A DNA stretch of 64,000 nt, from positions 7,381,501 to 7,445,500 of the forward strand of contig NZ_VAWE01000001.1 in the NCBI RefSeq assembly GCF_005795905.1. The letters run 5' to 3'. Source of the DNA: Streptomyces marianii. Lineage in GTDB: Bacteria; Actinomycetota; Actinomycetes; Streptomycetales; Streptomycetaceae. Positions 27,525-36,084 of this stretch are shown one piece after another. The notes beneath the pieces were generated by a model. The model was given only the letters and a program-made list of their open reading frames with translations. It had not been told where the DNA came from and ran no database searches. Each line of letters opens with the position of its first letter. Positions within the stretch are counted from its first letter, which is position 1. The translations under genes were made by a program, and so were the position numbers.

Positions 27525-28365
27525 GCCATCACTGTGACCGAGTGGTGTTGCCTGATCACGAACGCTTTGTGACTGATGGGTTAAGGCCGGTTCTTGCATG
27601 CTATGGCCCGCTTTCTCCCGAATCTGTCGTTGAAGGATCACGGCGATGACGCAAGGCGGCCAACAGCGGGCCCGCCTGGGCGACCAGCCGGAGGCCCCGC
27701 GCGGCCGGCTCGTGGAGGCCGGCGGGCACCTCGGAACGGGCCGCCGCCACGGCGGCCCCCGCACCGCTCCGCGCAGTCGACGGCCACGGAAAGCACGCCC
27801 CGAGCCCCGCGGCGGATCACCGCCGTCCAGCAGGCCGGGCGAGGCCGCCCCCAGCGCCGACCACGTCGTCGCGTACGCACCGGTCGCGGAGGCCGATCGG
27901 GCCGAGTCCGCCAGCCGGTTCGGCTCGACCGTACCAAGCGCGACGGGCTCCGCAACGTCATGTCCCAGCCGACCTGCGCCGAGTTGGCCACGGGCCGCGA
28001 GCACGGGAAGGACGTCGACGGCCGGGAGCCGGTCCTCGGCGTGACGGGCACCGAGACCGTGGCCGGGCGCCGGGCGGAGGGCTGGGAAGGAACGGCGGGA
28101 GCCCGGTCGGCACGGCGTCCGCGGCACCCGCCGACGTCCGGGTTGATGTCCCGGCCCCGCCCGGCGATGTCGTCCGACCACCCGCCACTTCGCCCACACC
28201 AGAGGAAGCGCATCCCGCCCGGCGCCCAGCGGGAGAGGTGCGGAACGTGCCGTGCACGGGCTCACCGGCGCGCCGCGGGTCCTCGGGATCGGCCACCGTC
28301 ATCGGTAGTGGAACTTTCCGCGCTCCGGAGGGCCGGCGGAGGCGCCCCGCACACCAGTTGGAACT
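27525..28365. other. 841-bp stretch without a convincing gene
   Basis: Open frames exist on both strands because of high GC, but none has a recognisable domain or a ribosome site. The first 70 bases are AT-richer and probably hold the promoter of the GNAT fusion gene. The remainder may be degenerate sequence between backbone and the Rieske island. Confidence 0.4.
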
Positions 28366-29478
28366 TCAACAACGCGGCGCAGCGTCGACGGCGTCGCGAA
28401 GTTGCCTGTAGCGAAGGTCGAACTCGTACACCTCCGCGTCCTTCTCAGGGTAGACGCCATGCACGAAAGCCCTCGACATGACGCCTTTCTGGGCACGCTC
28501 GCACACCGCGTTGTCCTGCTGCGCCACCAGCTCGTTGAATCTGACGACGGGACCGGGGTCGAAGTCCTCGCTGCTCACACTGTCTGGGTGGAACAGATAA
28601 TCCGTGACGATCCTGCTGCTCGTGGGGCCGGTCGGCTGGATCATGCTGGCGATGGCTTCGCATCCACTGACGTCCAGGAACATGGCCGGGAACACGAGGG
28701 CGCCGTAGTACGAAGTAGCCGCTTCTCCGGTCATACCCGGGATCGGAAGGAGCTTCGTGTCCGGCTCGTCAGCGACACTGTTCCTCCCGTCGGCCAGGGA
28801 GACGCCGCCATCGCCTCTTCCTTCCTCGAAGACGGATCCCGAACGAAAGGCCGGTACCAGGTCCACCAGTTCCGGGTGCACGGTGGGGCAGTGGAGACAC
28901 TCGTTGTAATTGGAGACCAGGATCTTCCAGTTGGCCTGGACTTCGTGTGTTGTACGGAATCCTCGCCGGAGGGCGGCTATGTCGAACCGCTCGAGATCGA
29001 GGACTCCGTCGCTCTTCGCCAGTTCCGAGCGGAGGGACGCCGGTGTGCCTCTGTCGAGATTGACGAAGACGAACCCGTTCCAGGTGTCGACGTGCACCGG
29101 CCAGAGGCTGTGGTCCTCGCGTACGACTTCGGTGCGGTCGACGTTCGGAGTGCCCCGCAGTCTTCCGTCGAGCGTGTAGCTCCAAGCGTGGTAGGGACAA
29201 CTGAAGGCAGACCTCACACGGCCGGAAGCTCCGTCGCACAACCGGGATCCTCTGTGGCGGCACACGTTGTAGAAGGCCCGGAGCACGTCGTCTTCGCCGC
29301 GCGCTATGAGAACGCTCTCACCCACGACGTCGACCGTGATCCACTGTCCCGCTTCGAGGAGGTCCTCAGTGCGACCCACGCAGATCCAGGACCTGAAGAA
29401 TATGGCCTCCCGGTCGAGTTCGAATACCGCCGGGTCATGGTAGTCGGTTCCGGGCAGGGTCGTTCGCACGGTGTTCAC
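28366..29478 (-). CDS. Rieske non-heme iron oxygenase, large subunit
   Basis: This 370-residue aromatic-ring-hydroxylating-type oxygenase has a Rieske [2Fe-2S] centre ligated by Cys73-x-His75 and Cys94-xx-His97 (NVCRHRGS, CPYHAW). The mononuclear iron site lies in NYNECLHCPTVH (residues 190-201), with His196 and His201. Its closest-looking relatives are the choline monooxygenase/GbcA/carnitine oxygenase type. An electron-transfer partner is not encoded nearby. It is divergent from an SDR gene across a spacer with paired operator-like sites. Codon usage is less GC3-biased than its neighbours, suggesting transfer. Confidence 0.9.
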   Translation of the reverse strand: MNTVRTTLPGTDYHDPAVFELDREAIFFRSWICVGRTEDLLEAGQWITVDVVGESVLIARGEDDVLRAFYNVCRHRGSRLCDGASGRVRSAFSCPYHAWSYTLDGRLRGTPNVDRTEVVREDHSLWPVHVDTWNGFVFVNLDRGTPASLRSELAKSDGVLDLERFDIAALRRGFRTTHEVQANWKILVSNYNECLHCPTVHPELVDLVPAFRSGSVFEEGRGDGGVSLADGRNSVADEPDTKLLPIPGMTGEAATSYYGALVFPAMFLDVSGCEAIASMIQPTGPTSSRIVTDYLFHPDSVSSEDFDPGPVVRFNELVAQQDNAVCERAQKGVMSRAFVHGVYPEKDAEVYEFDLRYRQLRDAVDAAPRC

Positions 29479-29537
29479 CCCTACTCTCGGCCCTCCGGAG
29501 CCTTCCGCACGGACCGCGGGCCAGATACTCGAGAGAT

Positions 29538-29555
29538 TGACTAACTAATCAGTCA
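29538..29555. promoter_or_regulatory. Operator-like palindrome upstream of the Rieske gene
   Basis: An 18-bp imperfect palindrome (14 of 18 symmetric positions) has half sites TGACTAA and CAGTCA. A TTGACA hexamer lies on the minus strand at 29579-29584. The site sits 60 bp before the Rieske start and shares its half-site with the one at 29703. Confidence 0.55.
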
Positions 29556-29680
29556 GGAAACCGGTCCGTGTCGCCGGTTGTCAAGGCTCGTGGCGTCCTT
29601 CGCCCTTCCGTCGGCTCGACGATTCCGCCGCCCCGGGTCGGCGCGGGCCCGAGGCGGCGAGTCGCGGCGACGCGAAGTAC

Positions 29681-29722
29681 TTGACACCGACCCTCCCCTT
29701 GCGACTAACTGATTAATTAGTC
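29681..29722 (+). promoter_or_regulatory. Promoter with overlapping operator for the SDR gene
   Basis: TTGACA at 29681-29686 is followed by an 18-nt spacer and CTAACT, a plausible -10. A 20-bp palindrome at 29703-29722 (arms GACTAA / TTAGTC, 16 of 20 symmetric) covers that -10. A TetR- or MarR-family repressor is the likely reader; no such gene is nearby in the window. Confidence 0.55.
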
Positions 29723-29750
29723 AACATCGTGGGCTCGATCAGGAGGGTCC

Positions 29751-30632
29751 GTGCGGAGCACCTCACATCCGGCATCGCCCTGCCCGGAACCCGCGTCCAG
29801 GCGCGTACTCCGCCCCGGCGTCCACACCGGCGCAGTGGCTCTGGTGACCGGTGGCGGCACCGGTATCGGCCGGGCCACCGCGCTGGACCTCGCGGCTGCC
29901 GGAGCGGGTGTCGTCATCTGCGGCCGCCGCGCCGGTCCCCTGGAGGAGACCCGGCAGGCCGTGGCCGAACTCGGCGGTTCCTGCCTGGCGGTACCTGCGG
30001 ACATCCGGCAGGAGGAGCAGGTCACCGAAGTGGTCAGCCGGGCCTTGGAGACGTACGGGCGCATCGACGTGCTGGTCAACAACGCGGGGGGACAGTTCTC
30101 CGCCCCCGCGGAGGAGATCAGCCCCAAGGGCTGGAGGGCCGTGCACCGGCTCTCCGTGGACGCCGCCTGGGCGGTCACCCGGGAAGTGGCCCGACGGGCG
30201 ATGATCCCCCAGCGTTCCGGGGTGGTCTTCTTCATCGCCTTCTCGCCGCGCCGGGGCATTCCCGGCTTCGCCCACGCCGCGGCGGCGCGGGCGGCGGTGG
30301 AGAATCTCGCCGCCGGCCTCAGCCAGGAGTGGAGTCGCTACGGGATCCGCTCCGTTTGCGTAGCGCCCGGCACCATCGCCACCGAAGGTCTCGCCGAGAA
30401 CTACCCCGAGGCCGACCTGCGGAGCTGGGAACGATCGGTGCCGCTGGGACGGTTCGGCCGCCCGGAGGACATCTCCGGCGTCATCGCCTTCCTCGCCTCT
30501 TCCGCGGCCTCGTACGTCACGGGTACCACCGTCGTCGTCGACGGCGGTGCAGACGCCTGGGGTGCCGGGCACCCGGCCCCCATGCGCGTGGAGCCTCCAC
30601 GCTCATGTGAGGACGCGAACGAGGCGCCCTGA
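29751..30632 (+). CDS. PECR-like short-chain dehydrogenase/reductase
   Basis: This 293-residue SDR has the NADPH loop TGGGTGIGRA near residue 34, VNNAGG, and the segment GGQFSAPAEEISPKGWRAV, which matches peroxisomal trans-2-enoyl-CoA reductase (PECR) and 2,4-dienoyl-CoA reductase-type enzymes. The usual YxxxK is not present; the position reads HAAAAR, as in that subgroup. The role is therefore probably reduction of an enoyl-CoA. The start is GTG 29751, set by AGGAGGG at 29741-29747. It lies upstream of an enoyl-CoA hydratase gene, consistent with acyl-CoA metabolism. Confidence 0.85.
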   Translation: MRSTSHPASPCPEPASRRVLRPGVHTGAVALVTGGGTGIGRATALDLAAAGAGVVICGRRAGPLEETRQAVAELGGSCLAVPADIRQEEQVTEVVSRALETYGRIDVLVNNAGGQFSAPAEEISPKGWRAVHRLSVDAAWAVTREVARRAMIPQRSGVVFFIAFSPRRGIPGFAHAAAARAAVENLAAGLSQEWSRYGIRSVCVAPGTIATEGLAENYPEADLRSWERSVPLGRFGRPEDISGVIAFLASSAASYVTGTTVVVDGGADAWGAGHPAPMRVEPPRSCEDANEAP

Positions 30633-30646
30633 CCGTCCGGCATGCC

Positions 30647-30690
30647 CGAACGCACGCTCGTCCGCGAACGCACGCTCGTCCACGAACGCT
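30647..30690 (+). repeat. 18-bp tandem repeat, 2.4 copies
   Basis: The unit CGAACGCACGCTCGTCCG occurs twice with one change, then partially a third time. It lies in the spacer between the SDR and the enoyl-CoA hydratase genes. Confidence 0.85.
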
Positions 30691-30727
30691 GATCCGCTCG
30701 CTCTCGACCACGACCCGGGGAGTAACG

Positions 30728-31504
30728 ATGCATCCCGACACCCGCCCCGACGGCGTACCGGGCAGGGACGGAACCCGCGACGCGTCCCATCAGGGCACCG
30801 TCGAAACCCTGCTGCACGGTGAGATCGCCGTGCTGACGCTTCGCCGCGAGGCGAAGCTGAACGCCCTCTCCACGCACATGGAAGCGGCCCTGCTCGATGC
30901 CTTGGGCGGCGAGCAGGTGGCCAACAGCCGCGCCGTGGTGGTGACCGGAGGGCCAAGCGTCTTCTCCAGTGGCGCCGACACCACCGAACTCCAGGCGATG
31001 ACCCCGGAGACCATCGCCGCGTACTACCGCTCGACCGGCTCCGTGTACGAGAAGTTCGCCGCCCTTCGCCAGCCGACGGTCGCCGCGATCTCCGGCTTCT
31101 GCCTCGGAGGCGGGCTGGAACTCGCCCTGGCCGCCGACATCCGCGTCGCTGACTCGACGGCCGTGTTCGGGCTGCCGGAAGTGGGGATCGGCATCCTGCC
31201 CAGCTCCGGCGGCGTGACACGGCTGGTCCGGGCCGTGGGACCGGCGCGGACACGCGATCTGGTGCTGCGATGCCGACGGATGGACGCCGCTGAGGCATAC
31301 GCCTGGGGCCTGCTGAGCGAGGTCACCCAGCCAGGCGTCGCGTGCCTGGACCGGGCGCTGGAGATCGCCGCGGAGATGGCCGTGCACCCGCCGGCGGCGG
31401 CTTCGGTGGCCAAACAGGTGATCGCAGCGGCCACCGACGCACCCCGTGAGAGCGCACTGCTCCTTGAACAACTGGGGTACGCCGCGCTGAACGGGATGGG
31501 CTGA
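30728..31504 (+). CDS. Enoyl-CoA hydratase/isomerase family protein
   Basis: This 258-residue crotonase-fold protein has the oxyanion-hole strand VFSSGADTTEL, ISGFCLGGGLELALAADIRV, and FGLPEVGIGILPSSGG with the catalytic glutamate position. Members hydrate or isomerise 2-enoyl-CoA. With the PECR-like SDR and the Rieske oxygenase it suggests catabolism or tailoring of an acyl-CoA. The start is ATG 30728 behind GGGGAG; about 30 N-terminal residues precede the conserved domain. It is likely cotranscribed with the SDR. Confidence 0.9.
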   Translation: MHPDTRPDGVPGRDGTRDASHQGTVETLLHGEIAVLTLRREAKLNALSTHMEAALLDALGGEQVANSRAVVVTGGPSVFSSGADTTELQAMTPETIAAYYRSTGSVYEKFAALRQPTVAAISGFCLGGGLELALAADIRVADSTAVFGLPEVGIGILPSSGGVTRLVRAVGPARTRDLVLRCRRMDAAEAYAWGLLSEVTQPGVACLDRALEIAAEMAVHPPAAASVAKQVIAAATDAPRESALLLEQLGYAALNGMG

Positions 31505-31761
31505 GCATCAGCGCCCGCACTCGCGCCGGACTGTCTTGCCGCGGCGCTGTCGCGCACCCGCTCCCGAGCGCGTTGGCGATCGTCGTGCGGATCCCACACC
31601 GCCAAGCCCCGGGTTTCGTGGAGATGGCCTGCCTTTGGTCTGATGGATCCGGATTGCTGGGCAACTGACCATCCAGCAGCCTCAGGCGGCCGTGACGCCC
31701 TGCACTGTCCGAGTGTCCGGAAATCCCCGCAGGGCGCCGGGCCTCGCCCGTCCTCGGCAGG

Positions 31762-32592
31762 TCAGCGGCTGCCGTCGAGGATGACGCGTGCGACGAGGGC
31801 GGGATCGTCGTTCATCGGTACATGACCGCAGCCGGGCAGGCGGACGAGCCGTGCACCGGGGATGGCCTGCTTGGCCCTGATGCCCTGGCGGTGCAGCAGC
31901 AGCCGGTCCCGGGCACCCCAGGCGACCGTGACCGGGACATCGGGCACGTCGGAGGTGAACCGTACCCGGCGTCCGGCGTCGAGCGTCTCACGGAATCCGG
32001 CGGCGTCGCGCAGGGCCAGGGTCTCGGCCACGACCGCCTGCGGTGAACGGCGTCCGGGGCGGGCGTAGATGGTGCTGGTGAGCGCAGCCCGTCCGGCGAC
32101 GGTGCGGGACAGCCGGCCCAGTACCGGCTCGGGCACCAGCCGGGCGCCTCGGCGCATGGCGAGCAGCGTGCCGAAGGCGTAGCGGCGCTCGCCCTCCGTC
32201 CAGAATCCGGCGGGCGAGAGGGCGGTGACCGACCGTACGAGCTTCTCCCGGCCGAGTTCCAGCGCGAGGAGCCCGCCGAGCGAATTGCCCGCGACGTGGG
32301 GCCGCTCGATGCCGAGCGACTCGCAGAGGGCGCCGAGCACGGGGACGACCGTGGAGAGCTGGTACGACATGCCGTGCGGCAGGGCGGGGGACGTGCCGAA
32401 GCCGGGGAGGTCGACCGCGATCACGTCGCGTTCCGCTGCGAGCAGCGGCAGGACCGGCTCCCATGCCTGCCAGTGGTGACCGATGCCGTGCAGGAGCAGC
32501 AGCGGTTCACCCGCGCCGAGACGTTCGTACGACACCGACAGCGTGTGGGGCCCGCCGGGGGCGTCGACCGTGAAAGAGACCTTCGAGACCAT
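31762..32592 (-). CDS. Alpha/beta hydrolase
   Basis: This 276-residue hydrolase has the oxyanion motif LLLLHGIGHHWQAW, DLPGFGTS, the nucleophile elbow GNSLGG, a late Asp (WGARDRL) and the catalytic His in PGCGHVPM. The substrate is unknown. The start is ATG 32592 behind AGGAG. It is divergent from the ECF41 sigma factor with about 260 bp between them. Confidence 0.9.
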   Translation of the reverse strand: MVSKVSFTVDAPGGPHTLSVSYERLGAGEPLLLLHGIGHHWQAWEPVLPLLAAERDVIAVDLPGFGTSPALPHGMSYQLSTVVPVLGALCESLGIERPHVAGNSLGGLLALELGREKLVRSVTALSPAGFWTEGERRYAFGTLLAMRRGARLVPEPVLGRLSRTVAGRAALTSTIYARPGRRSPQAVVAETLALRDAAGFRETLDAGRRVRFTSDVPDVPVTVAWGARDRLLLHRQGIRAKQAIPGARLVRLPGCGHVPMNDDPALVARVILDGSR

Positions 32593-32853
32593 GCTGCCGC
32601 TCCTGACGGTGACTTCATATACGCGTTGTCAGCAACAATTACCGTCCAGTAGCACCCGGGACAAGAGGGTAGCGCGCAGGGATGCGTCTCAACGTGAGGA
32701 CCGGACCTGGCGTTGGTGCCACGGGCGGCGCCTCTCCGTTCCGCCGTCCGGCGCCGGACGGCTGCCCGCAACCGCTCGCGGCGGCCGCGGATGTGGCCGG
32801 CGACGCACGGAGATCGCCTGGACATCACCGGTGCGGTGGGCTGGGATGAGCAT

Positions 32854-33735
32854 GTGGCAGGCGATACGGCGACCGATGTCTTCGAGACGCACCGCTCCAT
32901 GCTGACGGGAGTGGCCTACCGCATGCTGGGCCGCTTCGCCGACGCTGAGGACGTCGTCCAGGAGGCATGGCTGCGGTGGTCCGCGGCGGATCGTTCCGAC
33001 GTCCGCGAGCCCCGCGGGTACCTCGTGCGGGTCACCACCCGGCTCGCCGTCGACCGGCTGCGGCAGGCCCAGTCGCGCCGTGAGGCCTATGTGGGGCCCT
33101 GGCTGCCCGAGCCCATCGCCACCCATTTCGGGACCACCGTCCCCGACTCCGCCGAGCGCGCCGAACTGACGGAGTCCGTCTCGCTTGCCGTGCTCGTGGT
33201 GCTGGAGTCCCTGTCGCCCCTGGAACGCGCGGTCTTCGTCCTGAGGGAGGCCTTCGGCTTCCCCTACGGCGAGATCGCCGCGACCCTCGACCGCAGCGAG
33301 GCGGCCGTACGGCAACTCGCGGGGCGCGCCAGGCGCCATGTCGACGAGCGCAAGCCGCGGTACGACGTGGACCCGGCCGAGCGCCGCGATCTGACCGAGC
33401 GTTTCCTCGCCGCGGCGTCCGGCGGTGATCTCGAGGCGCTGCTCGGCCTGCTCGCCCCCGATGTCCGGCTCGTCGGCGACAGCGGCGGGAAAGCGAAGGC
33501 CCCGCTGCGCGTCATGGAGTCCGCCGACAAGGTGGGGCGCTTCCTGTTCGCCGTGGCCCAGCAGCCCGTCCCCGGCGCCGAGTTCCGGATCCTCGAACTC
33601 AACGGTGCCCCGGGCCTGCTGGTACTGGCCGAGGGGAAGCCGGACGCCGTCGTCCAGATCGAGGTCAGGGACGGACGCATCCAGTGCGTCTACATCGTCC
33701 GCAACCCCGACAAGCTCACCGCGCTCACGGCGTAG
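32854..33735 (+). CDS. ECF41-family RNA polymerase sigma factor (SigJ-like)
   Basis: This protein of about 293 residues has sigma region 2 (YRMLGRFADAEDVVQEAWLRW) and region 4 (LSPLERAVFVLREAFGFPYG, SEAAVRQLAGRARRHV). It also has the SnoaL-like C-terminal extension that defines ECF41. The group's marker motifs are present: WLPEP in the linker, a DSGGK variant of DGGGK, and NPDKL near the C-terminus. In ECF41 the extension modulates sigma activity in place of an anti-sigma factor. The start chosen is GTG 32854 after GGATGAG; frames extend upstream. The usual carboxymuconolactone-decarboxylase/oxidoreductase partner gene is not adjacent. Confidence 0.9.
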   Translation: MAGDTATDVFETHRSMLTGVAYRMLGRFADAEDVVQEAWLRWSAADRSDVREPRGYLVRVTTRLAVDRLRQAQSRREAYVGPWLPEPIATHFGTTVPDSAERAELTESVSLAVLVVLESLSPLERAVFVLREAFGFPYGEIAATLDRSEAAVRQLAGRARRHVDERKPRYDVDPAERRDLTERFLAAASGGDLEALLGLLAPDVRLVGDSGGKAKAPLRVMESADKVGRFLFAVAQQPVPGAEFRILELNGAPGLLVLAEGKPDAVVQIEVRDGRIQCVYIVRNPDKLTALTA

Positions 33736-33910
33736 CCCTGCGGCTCCTCGACGCGAGGTACCCGGCCGTGGTGTGGCGGTGGCGGCCTCCCGTGCCGTCA
33801 CCTCGGCCGTGTGGCCGGCCCGTGGCAGTGCCGCGTGCTCCTTCCCTGGGCGGGAACGTCGCATGAACACTCTGCGGTAACGCTCGATTCCCCTGAGTGA
33901 CCGGCCCAGG

Positions 33911-33946
33911 ATTGGTCTTGACCAAGGGGGTGGGCCGCCCTATGGT
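33911..33946 (+). promoter_or_regulatory. DasR-type (dre-like) operator and promoter
   Basis: TTGGTCTTGACCAA at 33912-33925 is a near-perfect palindrome of the dre type bound by DasR in Streptomyces. It overlaps a -35 TTGACC (33918-33923), followed by a 17-nt spacer and a -10 TATGGT (33941-33946). This arrangement is the one seen at chitinase and das promoters. It lies about 80 bp before the GntR start. Confidence 0.7.
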
Positions 33947-34023
33947 CGCAGAGTTAGTGCAGGAACCTTTAATAAACAAAGGCGCGGAAAGCCGCCGGGG
34001 CCACGGCGATTGCGGAGGACAGG

Positions 34024-34785
34024 GTGGGGACCACGCAGTTGGAACCGGTGCCGGAACCGAAATACTGGCACCTGAAGACCGTGATCGGCGAGGCACTCGA
34101 CTCCGACTTCGCGGTCGGGGAGATCCTGCCCAACGAACGTGAACTCGCGGCCCGATTCGGCGTTGCTCGGGCCACCCTCCGTCAGGCTCTCGAGCAGTTG
34201 GAGCTGGAAGGCAGGCTGCAGCGCCGCCGCGGCGTCGGTACCACCGTCGCCCCGCCCCGTGTGGGGGTGGACGTCTCCACCTCACCGAACGACTGGCCCG
34301 GCGCTGCCGGGGATACCTGGCAGGCCGTCGGCTGCAGCCCGGCCGTGCCGCCCGCCGCCGTCGCGCGGGTTCTCGACACGGAGGGCGACGAGCCCGTGCA
34401 CATCGTGCGCAGGCTCCTCGTCTCGCACGGTCAGCCCGTGGCCACCGAACTCGTCTATGTCCCGGGCACCTCCGTGCCCGATCTCTCCGGGATCGACGCC
34501 CCCTCGGGTGCGACCCGCGCCCGAGGGGTTCTGCGCGAGCTGCAGCGTCTGCCCCTCGAGGGCCAGGACCGCGCCGTCGAGCTCGGCTCGGCACGCGCCG
34601 ACGACGCCAGGGAACTGGACCGCCTCCCCGGCGCGCCCGTCCTCGTCGTCACCACCCGGTACTTCTCGGAGGGCCGCACCGCCATCGCGTCGGTCGCGAC
34701 CTACCGTGCCGACACCTGCCGGCTGACCTTCGGCGACTCGGGCGACCTGGAGATCCGGCACGACGGCCGGCGCCGCGCCTCCTGA
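34024..34785 (+). CDS. GntR/HutC family regulator with UTRA domain
   Basis: This 253-residue protein has an N-terminal winged helix (residues about 10-75: LPNERELAARFGVARATLRQ, LELEGRLQRRRGVGT) and a C-terminal UTRA ligand domain (HIVRRLLVSHGQPVATELVY). HutC-type regulators sense sugar phosphates or related ligands. It is not DasR itself: the helix-turn-helix and UTRA sequences differ clearly. Its promoter carries a dre-like site. The start is GTG 34024 behind GGAGG. It converges with a ROK gene with 29 bp between the ends. Confidence 0.9.
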   Translation: MGTTQLEPVPEPKYWHLKTVIGEALDSDFAVGEILPNERELAARFGVARATLRQALEQLELEGRLQRRRGVGTTVAPPRVGVDVSTSPNDWPGAAGDTWQAVGCSPAVPPAAVARVLDTEGDEPVHIVRRLLVSHGQPVATELVYVPGTSVPDLSGIDAPSGATRARGVLRELQRLPLEGQDRAVELGSARADDARELDRLPGAPVLVVTTRYFSEGRTAIASVATYRADTCRLTFGDSGDLEIRHDGRRRAS

Positions 34786-34804
34786 ACGCCGCCTGGCTCC
34801 GCGA

Positions 34805-34825
34805 CCCGGCACGCTCAATGCCGGG
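34805..34825. terminator. Small bidirectional hairpin
   Basis: A 7-bp stem (CCCGGCA / TGCCGGG) with a 7-nt loop lies between the convergent GntR and ROK genes and overlaps the ROK stop codon. Confidence 0.4.
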
Positions 34826-35972
34826 CCGCGACCGCACTCTCGACGGCGAACAGTTGCTCCTCCACATGGTCGAGTGCCAGCCGCAGCGCTCCCGTCGCCA
34901 CAGCCGCTTCGCCGAGCAGCGAGAGCTCCACGCGAGGCGGTCGCAGACAGTAGCGGGACAGTTCGTCCCGAAGCGGAGCGAGCACACCGTCCAGCCCCGC
35001 GGCCCAACCGCCCACCACCACCAGCTCCGGGTCCAGCGCGAGCACCAGCGCCGCCACATCGTGCACCAGCCGCTGGATGAACCGGTCGACGGCCGCCAGT
35101 GCCCGCTCGTCACCCGCCCGGGCCTCCGCGAACACCTTGGCCACCGCCTGCTCGTCCAAGGGATGCAGCGGCTCTCCGGTCGTCGACAGGAGCGTCTCCG
35201 GCGTGACGTCCCTGCCGAGCAGATGCAGAGCGCCGATCTCGCCGGCCGCGCCGCCGTAGCCCCGGTGCAGCCGCCCGCCGATCAACGAACCCGCGCCGGG
35301 GCTGAGCCCCGCGAGAACGAAGACGATGTCGCCTGAATCCGTTCCCGCCCCCTTCCAGTGCTCGGCCACGGCAGCCGCGTTGGCGTCGTTCTCCACCAGA
35401 ACCGGGCACCGGAACGACCGCCTCAGCCGCTCGCCCAAGGCCAGCCCCGTCCAGCCGGGCAGCGCCGTGCCCAACCGGACCGTGCCGTCCGCCTCGACGA
35501 TGCCCGGCGTGCCCACCCCGACCGCGCGCAGCGAGCTCCTGGCGACCCCGGTCCGCCTCAGTACATCGGCGACGACGGTGCGGACCCGTTCGAGGCGGTC
35601 GTCCGCGCAGGCGGTCTCGCCCACATCCCGGGAGCCGGCCCCGATGATCCGGCCGTCAAGGCCCGAGAGCAGCGCGGCGACCCGATGAGGACCGATCTCC
35701 ACACCCAGAAGATGCCCGGCCTCGGCACGGAACCGGAATCGGCGTGCCGGCCGGCCCTGCCTGCGGGCCTCGCCCTCGCCGGGTCCGGTCTCCATGACGA
35801 GTCCGGAGGCGACGAGCCCTTCGAGGACGCCCTCGACGGTCGGCCGGGACAGACCCGTGATCCGGGTCAGATCGGTGAGCGTGGGGGAGTCCGACCCCCG
35901 CAGCGCATCGAGTACCACCGCGGAATTGATCCGCCGCAGCAGCGACGGGTCGCCTCCGGTCAGCCGGCCCAC
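34815..35972 (-). CDS. ROK family transcriptional regulator
   Basis: This 385-residue protein has an N-terminal MarR-like winged helix (residues about 12-70: LTRITGLSRPTVEGVLEGLV) and a C-terminal ROK fold with GVGTPGIV, VENDANAAAVAEHW and GAGSLIGGRLHRGYGGAAGEIG. The Cys-rich zinc motif that normally follows GEIGH is absent; the segment reads GEIGALHLLGRDV. The sugar-kinase fold is therefore probably only a sugar sensor. It resembles regulators of sugar uptake such as Rok7B7. It is convergent with the GntR gene. Confidence 0.9.
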   Translation of the reverse strand: MGRLTGGDPSLLRRINSAVVLDALRGSDSPTLTDLTRITGLSRPTVEGVLEGLVASGLVMETGPGEGEARRQGRPARRFRFRAEAGHLLGVEIGPHRVAALLSGLDGRIIGAGSRDVGETACADDRLERVRTVVADVLRRTGVARSSLRAVGVGTPGIVEADGTVRLGTALPGWTGLALGERLRRSFRCPVLVENDANAAAVAEHWKGAGTDSGDIVFVLAGLSPGAGSLIGGRLHRGYGGAAGEIGALHLLGRDVTPETLLSTTGEPLHPLDEQAVAKVFAEARAGDERALAAVDRFIQRLVHDVAALVLALDPELVVVGGWAAGLDGVLAPLRDELSRYCLRPPRVELSLLGEAAVATGALRLALDHVEEQLFAVESAVAARH

Positions 35973-36084
35973 GGTGTGTCCTCCCAGCTCGTACGCGTGT
36001 CTGGCGGATCGTACTCAATGGCGGCGGGCGCGGCGAGCACTCTGAGCCATGCCTCAGGGGGTCCCGGAGGACCGGTGTCAGGGG

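Noticed and set aside
27594..28481. Long plus-strand frame in the gap between GNAT and Rieske genes
   Set aside because: It is Arg/Pro-rich, has no ribosome site, overlaps the 3' end of the Rieske gene and has no domain.
34024..34785. The GntR gene as dasR itself
   Set aside because: Its sequence as I recall DasR differs throughout, and no das or nag genes adjoin it. Only the operator in its promoter is DasR-like.
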